From the NCBI GenBank assembly GCA_016124615.1, contig WGNF01000007.1, forward strand, positions 1 to 64,000: a stretch of DNA of 64,000 nt. The letters run 5' to 3'. The notes under the pieces were generated by a model, which was given only the letters and a program-made list of their open reading frames with translations, made no database searches and had not been told where the DNA came from. Of the stretch, positions 8,084 through 16,370 are shown piece after piece. The translations under genes were made by a program, and so were the position numbers. Positions within the stretch are counted from its first letter, which is position 1. Each line of letters opens with the position of its first letter. Source of the stretch: Paracoccaceae bacterium. GTDB lineage: Bacteria > Pseudomonadota > Alphaproteobacteria > Rhodobacterales > Rhodobacteraceae.

Positions 8084-8805
8084 TCCTGACCGACCTTCTG
8101 CGTGCAGCGGGTCAGTTCGGCGACCCGCGCTTTCAGTCGGTACTCTGGCGCGGCATCGGGTTGACGGTGCTGTTGCTCGCGCTGGCCACGGTGGCGACAC
8201 TCTGGGGCGTCAACCACCTGATCCCGGCGCATCTGACGCTGCCGTGGATCGGCGCGGTCGGCGGGCTGCATCTGCTGGCGGGCGGCGCGGCGATCCTGGT
8301 GCTGCTGCTGATGTCGAGTTTCCTGATGGTGCCGGTCGCCGCCAGCTTCACCGGGCTTTTCCTCGACGAGGTCGCCACCGCGGTCGAGGCGCAGCATTAC
8401 CCCGGCCTGCCCCCGGCGCGGCCGCAGCCCTGGGGCGAACTGCTGGGCGACGGGCTGCGGCTGGCGCTGCTCAGCCTCGGGGTGAACCTGATCGCGCTGG
8501 TGGCGTATCTCATCTCTGGTCCGTTCGCGCCGCTGCTGTTCTGGGCGGTGAACGGCTATCTGCTGGGCCGCGAATATGCGCAGGCCGCCGCGTCACGCCG
8601 TCTGGCCGCGGCCGAGGCGCGCGCGCTGTGCCGCCGCAACCTTGGGCCGATCTGGGCGATGGGCACGCTACTGGCGGTGCCGCTGACAATCCCGCTGGTC
8701 AACCTTGCCGTGCCGATCCTTGCCGCGGCGGCCTTCACCCACCTGATGCGGCGGCTGGCAGTTCCGGTGCCATCGGCACGTCCTCCAGCGATGGGCCGTG
8801 GATAA
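8080..8805 (+). CDS. EI24/CysZ-like membrane protein
   Basis: A 241-aa integral membrane protein with four or more long hydrophobic segments (GLTVLLLALATVATLWGV, LLAGGAAILVLLLMSSFLMV, LLSLGVNLIALVAYLIS, GTLLAVPLTIPLVNLAVP). The arrangement and the FLDEVATAVEA segment resemble the EI24 domain family, which includes the sulfate transporter CysZ. No sulfur-assimilation genes are nearby, so transport of sulfate is not implied. The start ATG at 8080 overlaps the nitroreductase stop. The 3' end overlaps the convergent DUF1467 gene by 71 bp. Confidence 0.75.
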   Translation: MILTDLLRAAGQFGDPRFQSVLWRGIGLTVLLLALATVATLWGVNHLIPAHLTLPWIGAVGGLHLLAGGAAILVLLLMSSFLMVPVAASFTGLFLDEVATAVEAQHYPGLPPARPQPWGELLGDGLRLALLSLGVNLIALVAYLISGPFAPLLFWAVNGYLLGREYAQAAASRRLAAAEARALCRRNLGPIWAMGTLLAVPLTIPLVNLAVPILAAAAFTHLMRRLAVPVPSARPPAMGRG

Positions 8806-9028
8806 GCCCAAGCTCGATCACCGCCCAGGCGCAGGCGAACAGCACCACCGCCACCGCCGTGGTAAAGCGCGCGCGGCGGCCAAGGTTGACCTTGGACGGC
8901 GCCGAGGACGGCGTGCCCGGCACCACATCGCCCGCCTCGCCCTGCGTGCGGAACGGCATCGCCAGCGCGACGAAGAAGACCAGAAACCAGATCATCGTGA
9001 ACAGCAGGATGGCGTTGGCAACCGACAT
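8735..9028 (-). CDS. DUF1467 membrane protein
   Basis: A 97-aa protein with two transmembrane helices (ILLFTMIWFLVFFVALAMPF and AVAVVLFACAWAVIELGL) flanking the conserved motif FRTQGEAGDVVPGTPSSAP, diagnostic of DUF1467. The family is alphaproteobacterial and typically follows the methylmalonyl-CoA epimerase gene, as here (5-bp gap). Function unknown. Its 3' end overlaps the convergent EI24 gene. Confidence 0.85.
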   Translation of the reverse strand: MSVANAILLFTMIWFLVFFVALAMPFRTQGEAGDVVPGTPSSAPSKVNLGRRARFTTAVAVVLFACAWAVIELGLIHGPSLEDVPMAPELPAAASGG

Positions 9029-9033
9029 CTGCG

Positions 9034-9438
9034 TTACACCTGTTCCAGCTCGACCAGGCAGCCGTTGAAATCCTTCGGATGCAGGAACAGCACCGGCTTG
9101 CCATGCGCGCCGATCTTTGGCTCGCCGGATCCCAGCACCCGCGCGCCCGCGGCGGTCAACCGGTCGCGCGCGGCGAGGATATCATCGACCTCGTAGCAAA
9201 GGTGGTGGATGCCGCCGGCCGGGTTCTTTTCCAGAAACCCGGCGATGGGCGAGCCCGCGCCCAGCGGATGCAACAGCTCGATCTTGGTGTTCGGCAATTC
9301 GATGAAGACGACCGTCACGCCATGCGCGGGTTCATCCCGCGGCGCGCCGACCGTGGCGCCCAGCGTATCGCGGTATTGCGCGGCGGCGGCCTCCAGATCG
9401 GGGACGGCGATGGCGACATGGTTCAGGCGGCCGATCAT
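9034..9438 (-). CDS. mce: Methylmalonyl-CoA epimerase
   Basis: A 134-aa vicinal-oxygen-chelate protein. It interconverts the 2R and 2S epimers of methylmalonyl-CoA in propionate assimilation. The metal ligands expected for the family are visible: H7 (RLNHVAIAV), a histidine in GGIHHLCYEV (residue 78 or 79) and E130 (CLVELEQV). The FLEKNPAGGIHH and GEPKIGAHGKPVLFLHPKDF motifs are typical. It is co-directional with the DUF1467 gene downstream and probably co-transcribed. Confidence 0.92.
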   Translation of the reverse strand: MIGRLNHVAIAVPDLEAAAAQYRDTLGATVGAPRDEPAHGVTVVFIELPNTKIELLHPLGAGSPIAGFLEKNPAGGIHHLCYEVDDILAARDRLTAAGARVLGSGEPKIGAHGKPVLFLHPKDFNGCLVELEQV

Positions 9439-9602
9439 ACGGGCTTTCCTCCGGACACGGGGGCGTTATGCGGCGCGCGCCGCAGCGGCGCAAGAGGCGG
9501 TGGTGCCGCAGCCGACCGGGCCGCCAAGTTTACCCCCTGTTCACCAGTCTCGCGCTTCAATGCGACTCGCGCCCCCTGCCGCCCGCTTGAAAGGATCCCG
9601 CG

Positions 9603-10361
9603 ATGCCCGATGCCCCCGTCGATTTCCTGCTGACCCGCCTGCCCACGCCGGATCGCCCGCTGGCCGGGCTGACCGTGCTGGTGGTCGAAGACAGCCGCTA
9701 TGCCTGCGAGGCGCTGCGGCTGATGTGCCAGCATTCCGGCGCGCGGTTGCGCCGGGCCGATTGCCTTGCCGCCGCGCGCCGCCACCTGCGGGTCTATCGC
9801 CCCGATGTGCTGATCGTCGATCTGGGCCTGCCCGACGGGCCGGGGGAGGAGTTGATCGCCGACCTTGCACCACGGCCGCAGCGGCCCACGGTGATGCTGG
9901 CCACCAGCGGCGACCCGCTGCTGGCCGCCGCCGCGCTTGCCGCCGGGGCGGACGGGTTTCTCGACAAGCCGCTGGCCAGCCTCGGGCGGTTCCAGCGCGC
10001 GATCCTCGACCGGTTGAACGGCCCGGCGCAGACCCCGGCGCCCCGCACGACCGGCACCGATGCCGAAATGCGCCCGGACCCGATCGCGCTGCGCGACGAT
10101 CTGGCCCATGCCGAGGGGATGCTGGCCGACGCCCCCGATGCGGTGACGCGGGCCTATCTGTCGCGGTTCCTTGCCGGGATCGCCCGCAGCGCGCGGGACC
10201 CGCAACTGGCCGATGCGGCGGCGGGCCTTGGCCGGGCCGGGCCGGGGCGCGAGGCGGCGGTGGGCCATGTCGCCACGCTGGTGCGCGCGCGGCTGGCCGC
10301 CGGCGCGCCGATCTGGACGGCGCCGCCCGGCGGCACCGGTTGCGTGGTGCCGCTGCGGTAG
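9603..10361 (+). CDS. Response regulator with atypical C-terminal extension
   Basis: A receiver domain occupies residues 22-135: acidic pocket VVEDS (E29-D30), phospho-acceptor D73 in DVLIVDLGLPDG, T101 in MLATSGD and K122 in FLDKP. The remaining ~120 residues show no helix-turn-helix, kinase or GGDEF motif. They form an alanine-rich helical region (LAHAEGMLADAPDAVTRAYL, then FLAGIARSARDPQLADAA) that I do not recognise. No sensor kinase is adjacent. It may act by protein-protein interaction. Confidence 0.85.
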   Translation: MPDAPVDFLLTRLPTPDRPLAGLTVLVVEDSRYACEALRLMCQHSGARLRRADCLAAARRHLRVYRPDVLIVDLGLPDGPGEELIADLAPRPQRPTVMLATSGDPLLAAAALAAGADGFLDKPLASLGRFQRAILDRLNGPAQTPAPRTTGTDAEMRPDPIALRDDLAHAEGMLADAPDAVTRAYLSRFLAGIARSARDPQLADAAAGLGRAGPGREAAVGHVATLVRARLAAGAPIWTAPPGGTGCVVPLR

Positions 10362-10365
10362 CGCC

Positions 10366-11085
10366 TCAGCTGCGCAGCGCCGGGTCGTCTGCCGCGCGCA
10401 CAAGGCGGGTCAGGTCCGACAGGCTTTCGATCTGGCGGCCCGCCACGTCGAAGTTCGACTCGGCCAGCCAGGCCTCGTAGGCGACCTTCAGCGCGGGCCA
10501 TTCCTTGTCGATCGCGGCGAACCATGCGGTGTCGCGGTTGCGGCCCTTGACGATGGTGGCCTGGCGAAAGATGCCCTCGTAGCTGAAGCCCAGCCGCTGC
10601 GCCGCCCGGCGCGACGGCAGGTTCAGCGCGTCACACTTCCATTCATAGCGACGATAACCCGCCTCGAACGCCCAGCGCATCATCAGATACATCGCCTCGG
10701 TCGCGGCGCGGGTGTGCTGCAACTCGGGCGCGTAGTTGATGTGGCCAACCTCGATCGTGCCCGCCTCGGGGGTGATGCGCAGATAGCTGGCCACGCCGCA
10801 CCAGTGCCCACTGGACAGGTCGCGGATCGCGTAGAAGACCGGATCGGCCAGCCCCGCCATGTCGCGCGCCCAGCGGTGATAGGCCGAGGCGGACAGGAAC
10901 GGGCCGTAGGGCAGGTAATCCCAGATCTCGTCGCTGGCGGTGTTGGCGCGGTGAATGTCACCGGCGTGCTGATCGGCGTCGAGCCGTTCAAGCCGCGCAT
11001 AGCGCCCCTCCAGCGCCGGCGAATCGGGGCGCCGTGGTGGTGCCCAATCTTTCACCGGCCAGCCTCGTTTCCGTTCTCCCGCCAT
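10366..11085 (-). CDS. GNAT family N-acetyltransferase
   Basis: About 239 aa, RimJ/RimL-like. Segments match the acetyltransferase_3 pattern: LEGRYARLERLD at the N-terminus, GVASYLRITPEAGTIEVGHI in the core strand, THRAATEAMYLMMRWAFEAG-type acetyl-CoA region (TRAATEAMYLMMRWAFEAGY), RYEWKCDALNLPSRRAAQRL and GFSYEGIFRQ. It probably acetylates a protein N-terminus or small amine; substrate unknown. I use ATG 11085 (GGGACG just upstream); earlier in-frame ATGs at 11112 and 11133 are possible. It is convergent with the response regulator, 4 bp apart. Confidence 0.85.
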   Translation of the reverse strand: MAGERKRGWPVKDWAPPRRPDSPALEGRYARLERLDADQHAGDIHRANTASDEIWDYLPYGPFLSASAYHRWARDMAGLADPVFYAIRDLSSGHWCGVASYLRITPEAGTIEVGHINYAPELQHTRAATEAMYLMMRWAFEAGYRRYEWKCDALNLPSRRAAQRLGFSYEGIFRQATIVKGRNRDTAWFAAIDKEWPALKVAYEAWLAESNFDVAGRQIESLSDLTRLVRAADDPALRS

Positions 11086-11170
11086 CGTCCCGGCCCCGCG
11101 TTTTCCCTGCATTGTCGCCGTTATGCGCGGCAATCACCCGCAGGACAATCGAGTATTTCGCAGGTGGAAA

Positions 11171-11202
11171 CAAAGCCAAAAACGCATCTTGATTTGGCTT
11201 TG
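11171..11202. promoter_or_regulatory. Inverted repeat CAAAGCCAAA-N12-TTTGGCTTTG
   Basis: Perfect 10-bp arms (11171-11180 and 11193-11202) separated by 12 bp. It lies in the 214-bp divergent gap between the GNAT gene (start about 11085) and the small Flp-like gene (start 11300). No T tract follows, so an operator is more likely than a terminator; the regulator is unknown. Confidence 0.45.
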
Positions 11203-11299
11203 AGATGGGCCAGAGCGCGCCGTAATTCTTTACTAATACGGTTCATCGTCGTGTCCGGCCCCGGAGGCCCCCGTACCAAGTGTTCTTGCGAGGTTAGCC

Positions 11300-11500
11300 A
11301 TGAAAGTGCTCATCAGACGGTTCCTGATCGCCGAAGACGGCGCAGCCCTGTATGACTGGGTTCTTCTTGGCGCGAGCCTTGCCACGCTGCTGATCGTCGC
11401 CGTCGGCACCGCGACCGGCAGCTTTGCCACCGTCCACCCCGCCGCGGCCCCGGCCGATGCCGCCGTCAGCCTGCCCGCGCCGGACGGTCTGGGCAGCTAG
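11300..11500 (+). CDS. Small Flp-pilin-like membrane protein
   Basis: A 66-aa protein: MKVLIRRFLIAEDGAALYDW, followed by a single hydrophobic helix (VLLGASLATLLIVAVGTATG) and a proline/alanine-rich tail. The layout F-x-x-(D/E)-E-D-G-A-x-x-x-[D/E]-W/Y then a helix is that of Flp-type pilins and related TadE/F-like small proteins. Here the fifth-position residue after the GA is aspartate rather than the usual glutamate. No tad genes are in the window, so a pilus role is only a suggestion. Confidence 0.55.
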   Translation: MKVLIRRFLIAEDGAALYDWVLLGASLATLLIVAVGTATGSFATVHPAAAPADAAVSLPAPDGLGS

Positions 11501-11511
11501 GCCGCCCGCCC

Positions 11512-12747
11512 CTACAGCAGCAGCCCCGGATCGGCCCCCATGTCGAGCCCCGGAAAGATCGTCTTTTCCAGCACCCCGGAATCGAGCCCGTAAAGCCCGC
11601 GCATCGCCCAAGCGGCATAGCTGCGCACGTCGGCGGTGGGCAGCAGGTCGCGCTGTTCGAACAGGGCGGCATCGTCCAGCCCCGGCCAGCGGCCGTAGAT
11701 CTTGCCGCCGCGCACCGCGCCGCCCGCCATCAGCATCACGCCGCCGGTGCCGTGATCGGTGCCGCCGGTGCCATTTTCGCGCGCGGTGCGGCCGAATTCG
11801 GTCATCGCCAGCACGGTCGTCTTTTTCCAGACCGGCCCCAGATCTGCCTTCAGCGTCAGGATGGTGTTCGACAGCGTCGCCAGCGCCCGCTTCAGCGCCG
11901 CGCGCTGCCCGTTGTGGGTATCCCAGCCGTTGATCGAGAAGGCGGCGATCCGCGTCGCCTGCTTCAACTGGTCGGCCGCAAAGGCCGCGATCTTGTCGGG
12001 TTGCGCCTTGCCACCCGGATCGGCCACCGGCGCCGCCATCCCGGCCATGCCGCCCGCCTTGTCCGGCGCCTCGGCCATCATCCGGTCGCTCAGGTCCATC
12101 GCCTCCATCGAGGCGGCGTGAAACAGCGGGTCGGCCTCATAGACCTTGCCCAGCAGCCGCCGGCTTTGCGCCGACAACACCAGCTTGGCGTCGGGCGCCC
12201 AGGCGGCATGGGGCGCCGGGCCGATCAGCACCTTCATCTCGTCCCGGCCGACGGCAAAGGCGGTTTCGGCCGTCATCCCCGGCACGCCTTGCAACATCCG
12301 GTTCAGCCAGCCATCGCGCACCGAAGGCTCTGGCACGTCAAGGCCGGTCCCGGCCTCAAGGATGTCCTGGCCGTCGAAATGGCTGCGCTTGTCGCGGTAG
12401 GGGGTGGACACGGCATGGGCAAAGCCCAGCTCGCCCGCCTTCCACAGCGGCATCAGATCGCCCAGATCGGGATGCAGCGCGAACATGTCGGTCAGCGGCA
12501 GCGCCGGATCGCCAGTCAGCAGCGTCGGCCGGTAGGCGGCATAGGCCGGGTCGCCGACCGGGCGCACCACGTCAAGCCCGTCCATCGCGCCGCGCAGGAT
12601 GATGACGACCAGCCGCTGATCCCACGGCGCGGCGGCCAGCGTGACCGAGGTCAGGAACGGCGTCGCAGCCAGTGAACAGCCGACCAGCGCGCTGCCCTTC
12701 AGGAACAACCGCCGCGACATCGGCCCATCCAAGCGAATCCGGGTCAT
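11512..12747 (-). CDS. DUF1501 domain protein, Tat-exported
   Basis: A 411-aa protein of the DUF1501 (sulfatase-like, COG4102) family. The N-terminus has a twin-arginine signal (SRRLFLKGSALVGCSLAATPF), so it is probably exported folded to the periplasm. Family stretches are visible: LVVIILRGAMDGLDVVRP, HFDGQDILEAGTG, FSINGWDTHNGQ, AMTEFGRTARENGTGGTDHG. Function is unknown. ATG 12747 is preceded by AGGAGG. It is co-transcribed with the DUF1800 gene upstream (9-bp gap); this pairing is common for the two families. Confidence 0.88.
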   Translation of the reverse strand: MTRIRLDGPMSRRLFLKGSALVGCSLAATPFLTSVTLAAAPWDQRLVVIILRGAMDGLDVVRPVGDPAYAAYRPTLLTGDPALPLTDMFALHPDLGDLMPLWKAGELGFAHAVSTPYRDKRSHFDGQDILEAGTGLDVPEPSVRDGWLNRMLQGVPGMTAETAFAVGRDEMKVLIGPAPHAAWAPDAKLVLSAQSRRLLGKVYEADPLFHAASMEAMDLSDRMMAEAPDKAGGMAGMAAPVADPGGKAQPDKIAAFAADQLKQATRIAAFSINGWDTHNGQRAALKRALATLSNTILTLKADLGPVWKKTTVLAMTEFGRTARENGTGGTDHGTGGVMLMAGGAVRGGKIYGRWPGLDDAALFEQRDLLPTADVRSYAAWAMRGLYGLDSGVLEKTIFPGLDMGADPGLLL

Positions 12748-12756
12748 GCTTGCCTC

Positions 12757-14118
12757 CTATCGGCGGTTGAAATCGGATGAGGCGAGGATGATCCCCACCC
12801 CGGCGCGCCGGGTTTCGGCCTGTGCTGCGGCTGTCACCAGCGCGGGCCCGGCGGCATCGGCCAGCGCCGTCCTGACGAAATCGCGCGGGTCGGGCAGGTC
12901 GGGCATCACCGCCGCGGGCACCGCCATCGCCCACTGGATGCGCGCGGCCAGCATTTGCGGCTGCACCCAGGCCTGCGCCGCCTCGGGCCAGCCGTTCGGC
13001 TCTGGTTGCTTTTCGAAGGGTTGCCCCATCAGTTGCAGCGGCCCCAGGATCAGCTTGCGCTGGTCATGCGGTGACAGGTCGGAAAGCGTCTGCGGCGCCA
13101 CGCCCAGCGCGCGCAGCCCGGCCACCAGATAGTCATAGGGCAGCCGCACCTTCTGATACGGCAGCGCCCAGGCGGCCGGATGATCCAGCATCGCGGCATA
13201 GACCTTGCCCAACTCGCCGCCGCTGGCGCTGTAGGCCGCCGTCATGTGCTGGACAAGGTCGGCATCGGGCGTATCGGCGACGAAATGAGTGGCGAGTTTC
13301 AGGCAAAGGTGGTGCGCCGTCTCGGGCCGCACCGCGATATCGTCCAGCGCGGCATAGATCGTCTCCAGCCGCGGCGGGCCATCGTAGGTCTTGCCCAGCA
13401 CCGTCTTCGGCCCCGGCTCGGCCCAGTTCGCGCGGAACACGAAGCCTGTCTTTGGATCGAAGCCAAGCCCGGTCAGAAGTTTGGCCAACTGGCGCACATC
13501 GGTCTGGGTATAGGGCGCGCCAACGCCCAGCGTGTGCAGTTCCATCAACTCGCGGCCAAGGTTCTCGTTCAGCCCCTTGCCGGTGCGCTGGCCGAAGACA
13601 GATTTCGGCCCCACCGAGCTGACCTGATCAAGGTAGACCAGCATCATCGGATGGGTCACGACGGCGCGCAGCATGGTGGCAAAGCTTGCCGTCAGGTTCG
13701 GGCGCAGCGCCTCGTCGGCGAAGGCGGCGGGGCCCGAGGGATAGGTGCCGGTCTTGTTCACCACGGTGAAATGGTTGGCCCAGAACGCCTGCAACCGTTC
13801 ACGAAAGCCGATCGGCGCGGCAACCCCGCGCTGCATGAAGCTGACCAGCCCCGCCACCTCACGCTCGGCCACCGCGGCGCGGGCCGCCTTCACGCGCGCC
13901 ACCGCCCCCGGTTCGTTCTGCTGGCGCGCGCGGCGCAACGCCTTGACCGCCAGCGCCTGCGACCAGACCTCGGTCGAGGGCATCACCGGAAAAGCCGCGA
14001 TCTGCGCATCCGGCGCCGCAAGTTCCGCCATCAGCGCGGCGGCGTCGGCCTGCGCCCCCGACACGGGCGACAGGCCCGCCCCGAACCGGATCGCCGCGAT
14101 TGTCGGATCATTCGCCAT
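12757..14118 (-). CDS. DUF1800 domain protein
   Basis: A 453-aa protein starting MANDPTIAAIRFGAGLSPVS. It contains the DUF1800 (COG5267) blocks FRERLQAFWANHFTV, LNENLGRELMELHTLGVGAP, YTQTDVRQLAKLLTGLGFD and RPETAHHLCLKLATHFVADT. The family has no established activity but is consistently paired with DUF1501, as here. I prefer ATG 14118 to the upstream ATG 14139 because of AGGGTGG upstream and the conserved N-terminus. Confidence 0.88.
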   Translation of the reverse strand: MANDPTIAAIRFGAGLSPVSGAQADAAALMAELAAPDAQIAAFPVMPSTEVWSQALAVKALRRARQQNEPGAVARVKAARAAVAEREVAGLVSFMQRGVAAPIGFRERLQAFWANHFTVVNKTGTYPSGPAAFADEALRPNLTASFATMLRAVVTHPMMLVYLDQVSSVGPKSVFGQRTGKGLNENLGRELMELHTLGVGAPYTQTDVRQLAKLLTGLGFDPKTGFVFRANWAEPGPKTVLGKTYDGPPRLETIYAALDDIAVRPETAHHLCLKLATHFVADTPDADLVQHMTAAYSASGGELGKVYAAMLDHPAAWALPYQKVRLPYDYLVAGLRALGVAPQTLSDLSPHDQRKLILGPLQLMGQPFEKQPEPNGWPEAAQAWVQPQMLAARIQWAMAVPAAVMPDLPDPRDFVRTALADAAGPALVTAAAQAETRRAGVGIILASSDFNRR

Positions 14119-14234
14119 CCAGGCCACCCTGCGTGTCACCGGACGCTCTGACGCCCGACGAGCGCGGTATAGCAGAGCGCCCCGGCGAAATCATGGCGGC
14201 GCGGGGCCCTCGCGAAAAGTTGCGGCGGCGTGGC

Positions 14235-16124
14235 CTATTCCTTCGGCACCACCCGCAGCCCCAGTTCGCGCAGTTGCGCGTTCGTCGGCTCGCTCGGCGC
14301 GTTCATCAGCAGGTCTTCGGCGCGCTGGTTCATCGGGAACATGATGACCTCGCGGATGTTCGCCTCATCCGCCAGCAGCATCACGATACGGTCGATGCCG
14401 GCCGCGCAGCCGCCGTGCGGCGGGGCGCCGTAGCGGAACGCCTTGACCATGCCACCGAAGCGCTTTTCAACCTCGTCCTTCGGATAGCCCGCCAGTTCGA
14501 AAGCCTTGAACATGATTTCCGGCTTGTGGTTGCGGATGCCGCCGGAAATCAGTTCATACCCATTGCACGCAAGGTCGTACTGGTAGGCGTAAACCTTCAG
14601 CGGATCGCCCATCAGCGCCTCAAGCCCGCCCTGCGGCATCGAGAACGGGTTGTGAGAGAAGTCGATCTTGCCCTCGTCGGTCTTCTCGTACATCGGGAAA
14701 TCGACGATCCAGGCGAATTTGAAGCAGTTTTCTTCAGTCAGCTTCAGCTCGCGCCCGATCTCGTTGCGGGCCCGGCCGGCGACCGCCTCGAACTGCTCCG
14801 GCTTGCCGCCGAGGAAGAAGGCGGCGTCGCCAACTTTAAGCTTGAGCATTCGGCGCAGCATTTCCGTTCGGAGAGGTCCGATGTTCTTGGCCAATGGACC
14901 AGCCCCTTCCGGCACCGTCAGCCACGTGTTGTCAGCGTCTTCGACTTCGTAGATGCCGATCTTCTTACATAGTTCAACATACTGAGGATCTGCATCCTCG
15001 AAGATGTTCGTCTTGTTCTGCTCGGCGGTGCGGAACTCATCACGCCAGAAGATATACCCCATCCCCGGCAGCCCCTGCGCCTGCGCAAACGCATTCATCC
15101 GGTCGCAGAACTTGCGGCTGCCGCCGCCCGGCGCCGGGATGGCGCGCACCTCGGTGCCCTCATTCTCCAGCAGTTTCGCAAAAATCGCGAAACCCGAGCC
15201 CGCGAAATGTTCGCTGACGATCTGCATCCTGATCGGGTTGCGCAGGTCGGGCTTGTCGGAGCCGTACCACAAGAGCGAGTCGCGGTAAGCGATCTGCGTC
15301 CAGTCGGAATAGACCTTTTTGCCCGGCGCGAACTCCTCGAAAATCCCCTGAATGACCGGCTGCACGGCGGCGAAGACGTCTTCCTGCTCGACAAAGCTCA
15401 TCTCGACATCCAACTGATAGAAGTCGGTGGGCGAGCGGTCGGCGCGGGGGTCTTCGTCGCGGAAGCAGGGCGCGATCTGGAAATAGCGGTCGAAGCCCGC
15501 CACCATGATCAGCTGCTTGAACTGCTGCGGCGCCTGCGGCAGGGCGTAGAACTTGCCGGGGTGCAGCCGCGAGGGCACCAGAAAGTCGCGCGCGCCTTCG
15601 GGCGACGAGGCGGTGATGATCGGCGTCTGGAATTCGTTGAAACCCTGATCCCACATCCGGTTGCGGATCGAGCGCACGACGTTCGACCGCAGCATCATCT
15701 TGCGGTGCAGCCCCTCGCGGCGCAGGTCGAGGAAGCGGTAGGTCAGACGGGTTTCCTCGGGGTATTCAGTCTCGCCGAACACCGGCAGCGGCAATTCGCC
15801 ATCGACCGCGCCGAGCACGTCAAGCTTGCGGATATAGACCTCGACCGCCCCGGTCGGCAGCTTGGGGTTCACCAGCGCGGCATCGCGGGCCTTCACCTCG
15901 CCCTCGATCCGCACCACCCATTCGGCGCGCACGGCCTCGACATCCTTGAAGGCGGGGCTGTCGGGGTCGGCCAGCACCTGGGTGATGCCGTAATGGTCGC
16001 GCAGGTCGATGAACAGGATGCCGCCGTGGTCGCGGACGCGGTGGACCCAGCCCGAAAGCCGCACCGTCTGCCCGACGTGGGAGGTGTTGAGGTCGGCGCA
16101 GGTATGGCTGCGGTAGGCGTGCAT
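14235..16124 (-). CDS. aspS: Aspartyl-tRNA synthetase (probably non-discriminating)
   Basis: A 629-aa class IIb synthetase charging tRNA with aspartate. An OB-fold anticodon domain (residues 1-105) is followed by the catalytic core with motif 1 ([20 protein letters not shown]), motif 2 ([20 protein letters not shown]), the bacterial GAD insert and motif 3 ([20 protein letters not shown]). The anticodon-domain motif RVRDHGG has histidine (H33), the state associated with non-discriminating AspRS in bacteria that make Asn-tRNA by transamidation; that is inference. The start ATG 16124 ([12 protein letters not shown]) was chosen from family conservation. Confidence 0.95.
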   Translation of the reverse strand: MHAYRSHTCADLNTSHVGQTVRLSGWVHRVRDHGGILFIDLRDHYGITQVLADPDSPAFKDVEAVRAEWVVRIEGEVKARDAALVNPKLPTGAVEVYIRKLDVLGAVDGELPLPVFGETEYPEETRLTYRFLDLRREGLHRKMMLRSNVVRSIRNRMWDQGFNEFQTPIITASSPEGARDFLVPSRLHPGKFYALPQAPQQFKQLIMVAGFDRYFQIAPCFRDEDPRADRSPTDFYQLDVEMSFVEQEDVFAAVQPVIQGIFEEFAPGKKVYSDWTQIAYRDSLLWYGSDKPDLRNPIRMQIVSEHFAGSGFAIFAKLLENEGTEVRAIPAPGGGSRKFCDRMNAFAQAQGLPGMGYIFWRDEFRTAEQNKTNIFEDADPQYVELCKKIGIYEVEDADNTWLTVPEGAGPLAKNIGPLRTEMLRRMLKLKVGDAAFFLGGKPEQFEAVAGRARNEIGRELKLTEENCFKFAWIVDFPMYEKTDEGKIDFSHNPFSMPQGGLEALMGDPLKVYAYQYDLACNGYELISGGIRNHKPEIMFKAFELAGYPKDEVEKRFGGMVKAFRYGAPPHGGCAAGIDRIVMLLADEANIREVIMFPMNQRAEDLLMNAPSEPTNAQLRELGLRVVPKE

Positions 16125-16288
16125 GGTCGTCCCCTTGAAAACGAGGCAGAATGGTTCGCGCCGATACACTCTGCCCGGCCGGGGAAGTCAAGCACCGGCC
16201 GGGCGGGCGCCCTGCCCGTTCCGTGCCCGCCAGAGGCGTTTCAAGGCAGTTCGGTGACATTCGCGGCCGGAAAAGCCGCCCCTTCCCC

Positions 16289-16329
16289 TTTTCGCGCGAC
16301 TTTCGTAAGCTAGGTTACGAAGTCGCGAA
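16289..16329. promoter_or_regulatory. Imperfect inverted repeat upstream of cfa
   Basis: Arms TTTCGCGCGACTTTCGTAA (16289-16307) and TTACGAAGTCGCGAAA (16314-16329) pair almost completely, with small bulges around a 6-nt spacer. It ends 41 bp before the cfa ATG. It could be an operator overlapping the promoter or a stem in the leader RNA. No T tract follows. Confidence 0.45.
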
Positions 16330-16370
16330 ACGGCTCCGGGACGGGAGCCCGCACGAAACGGAGGCCCGCC

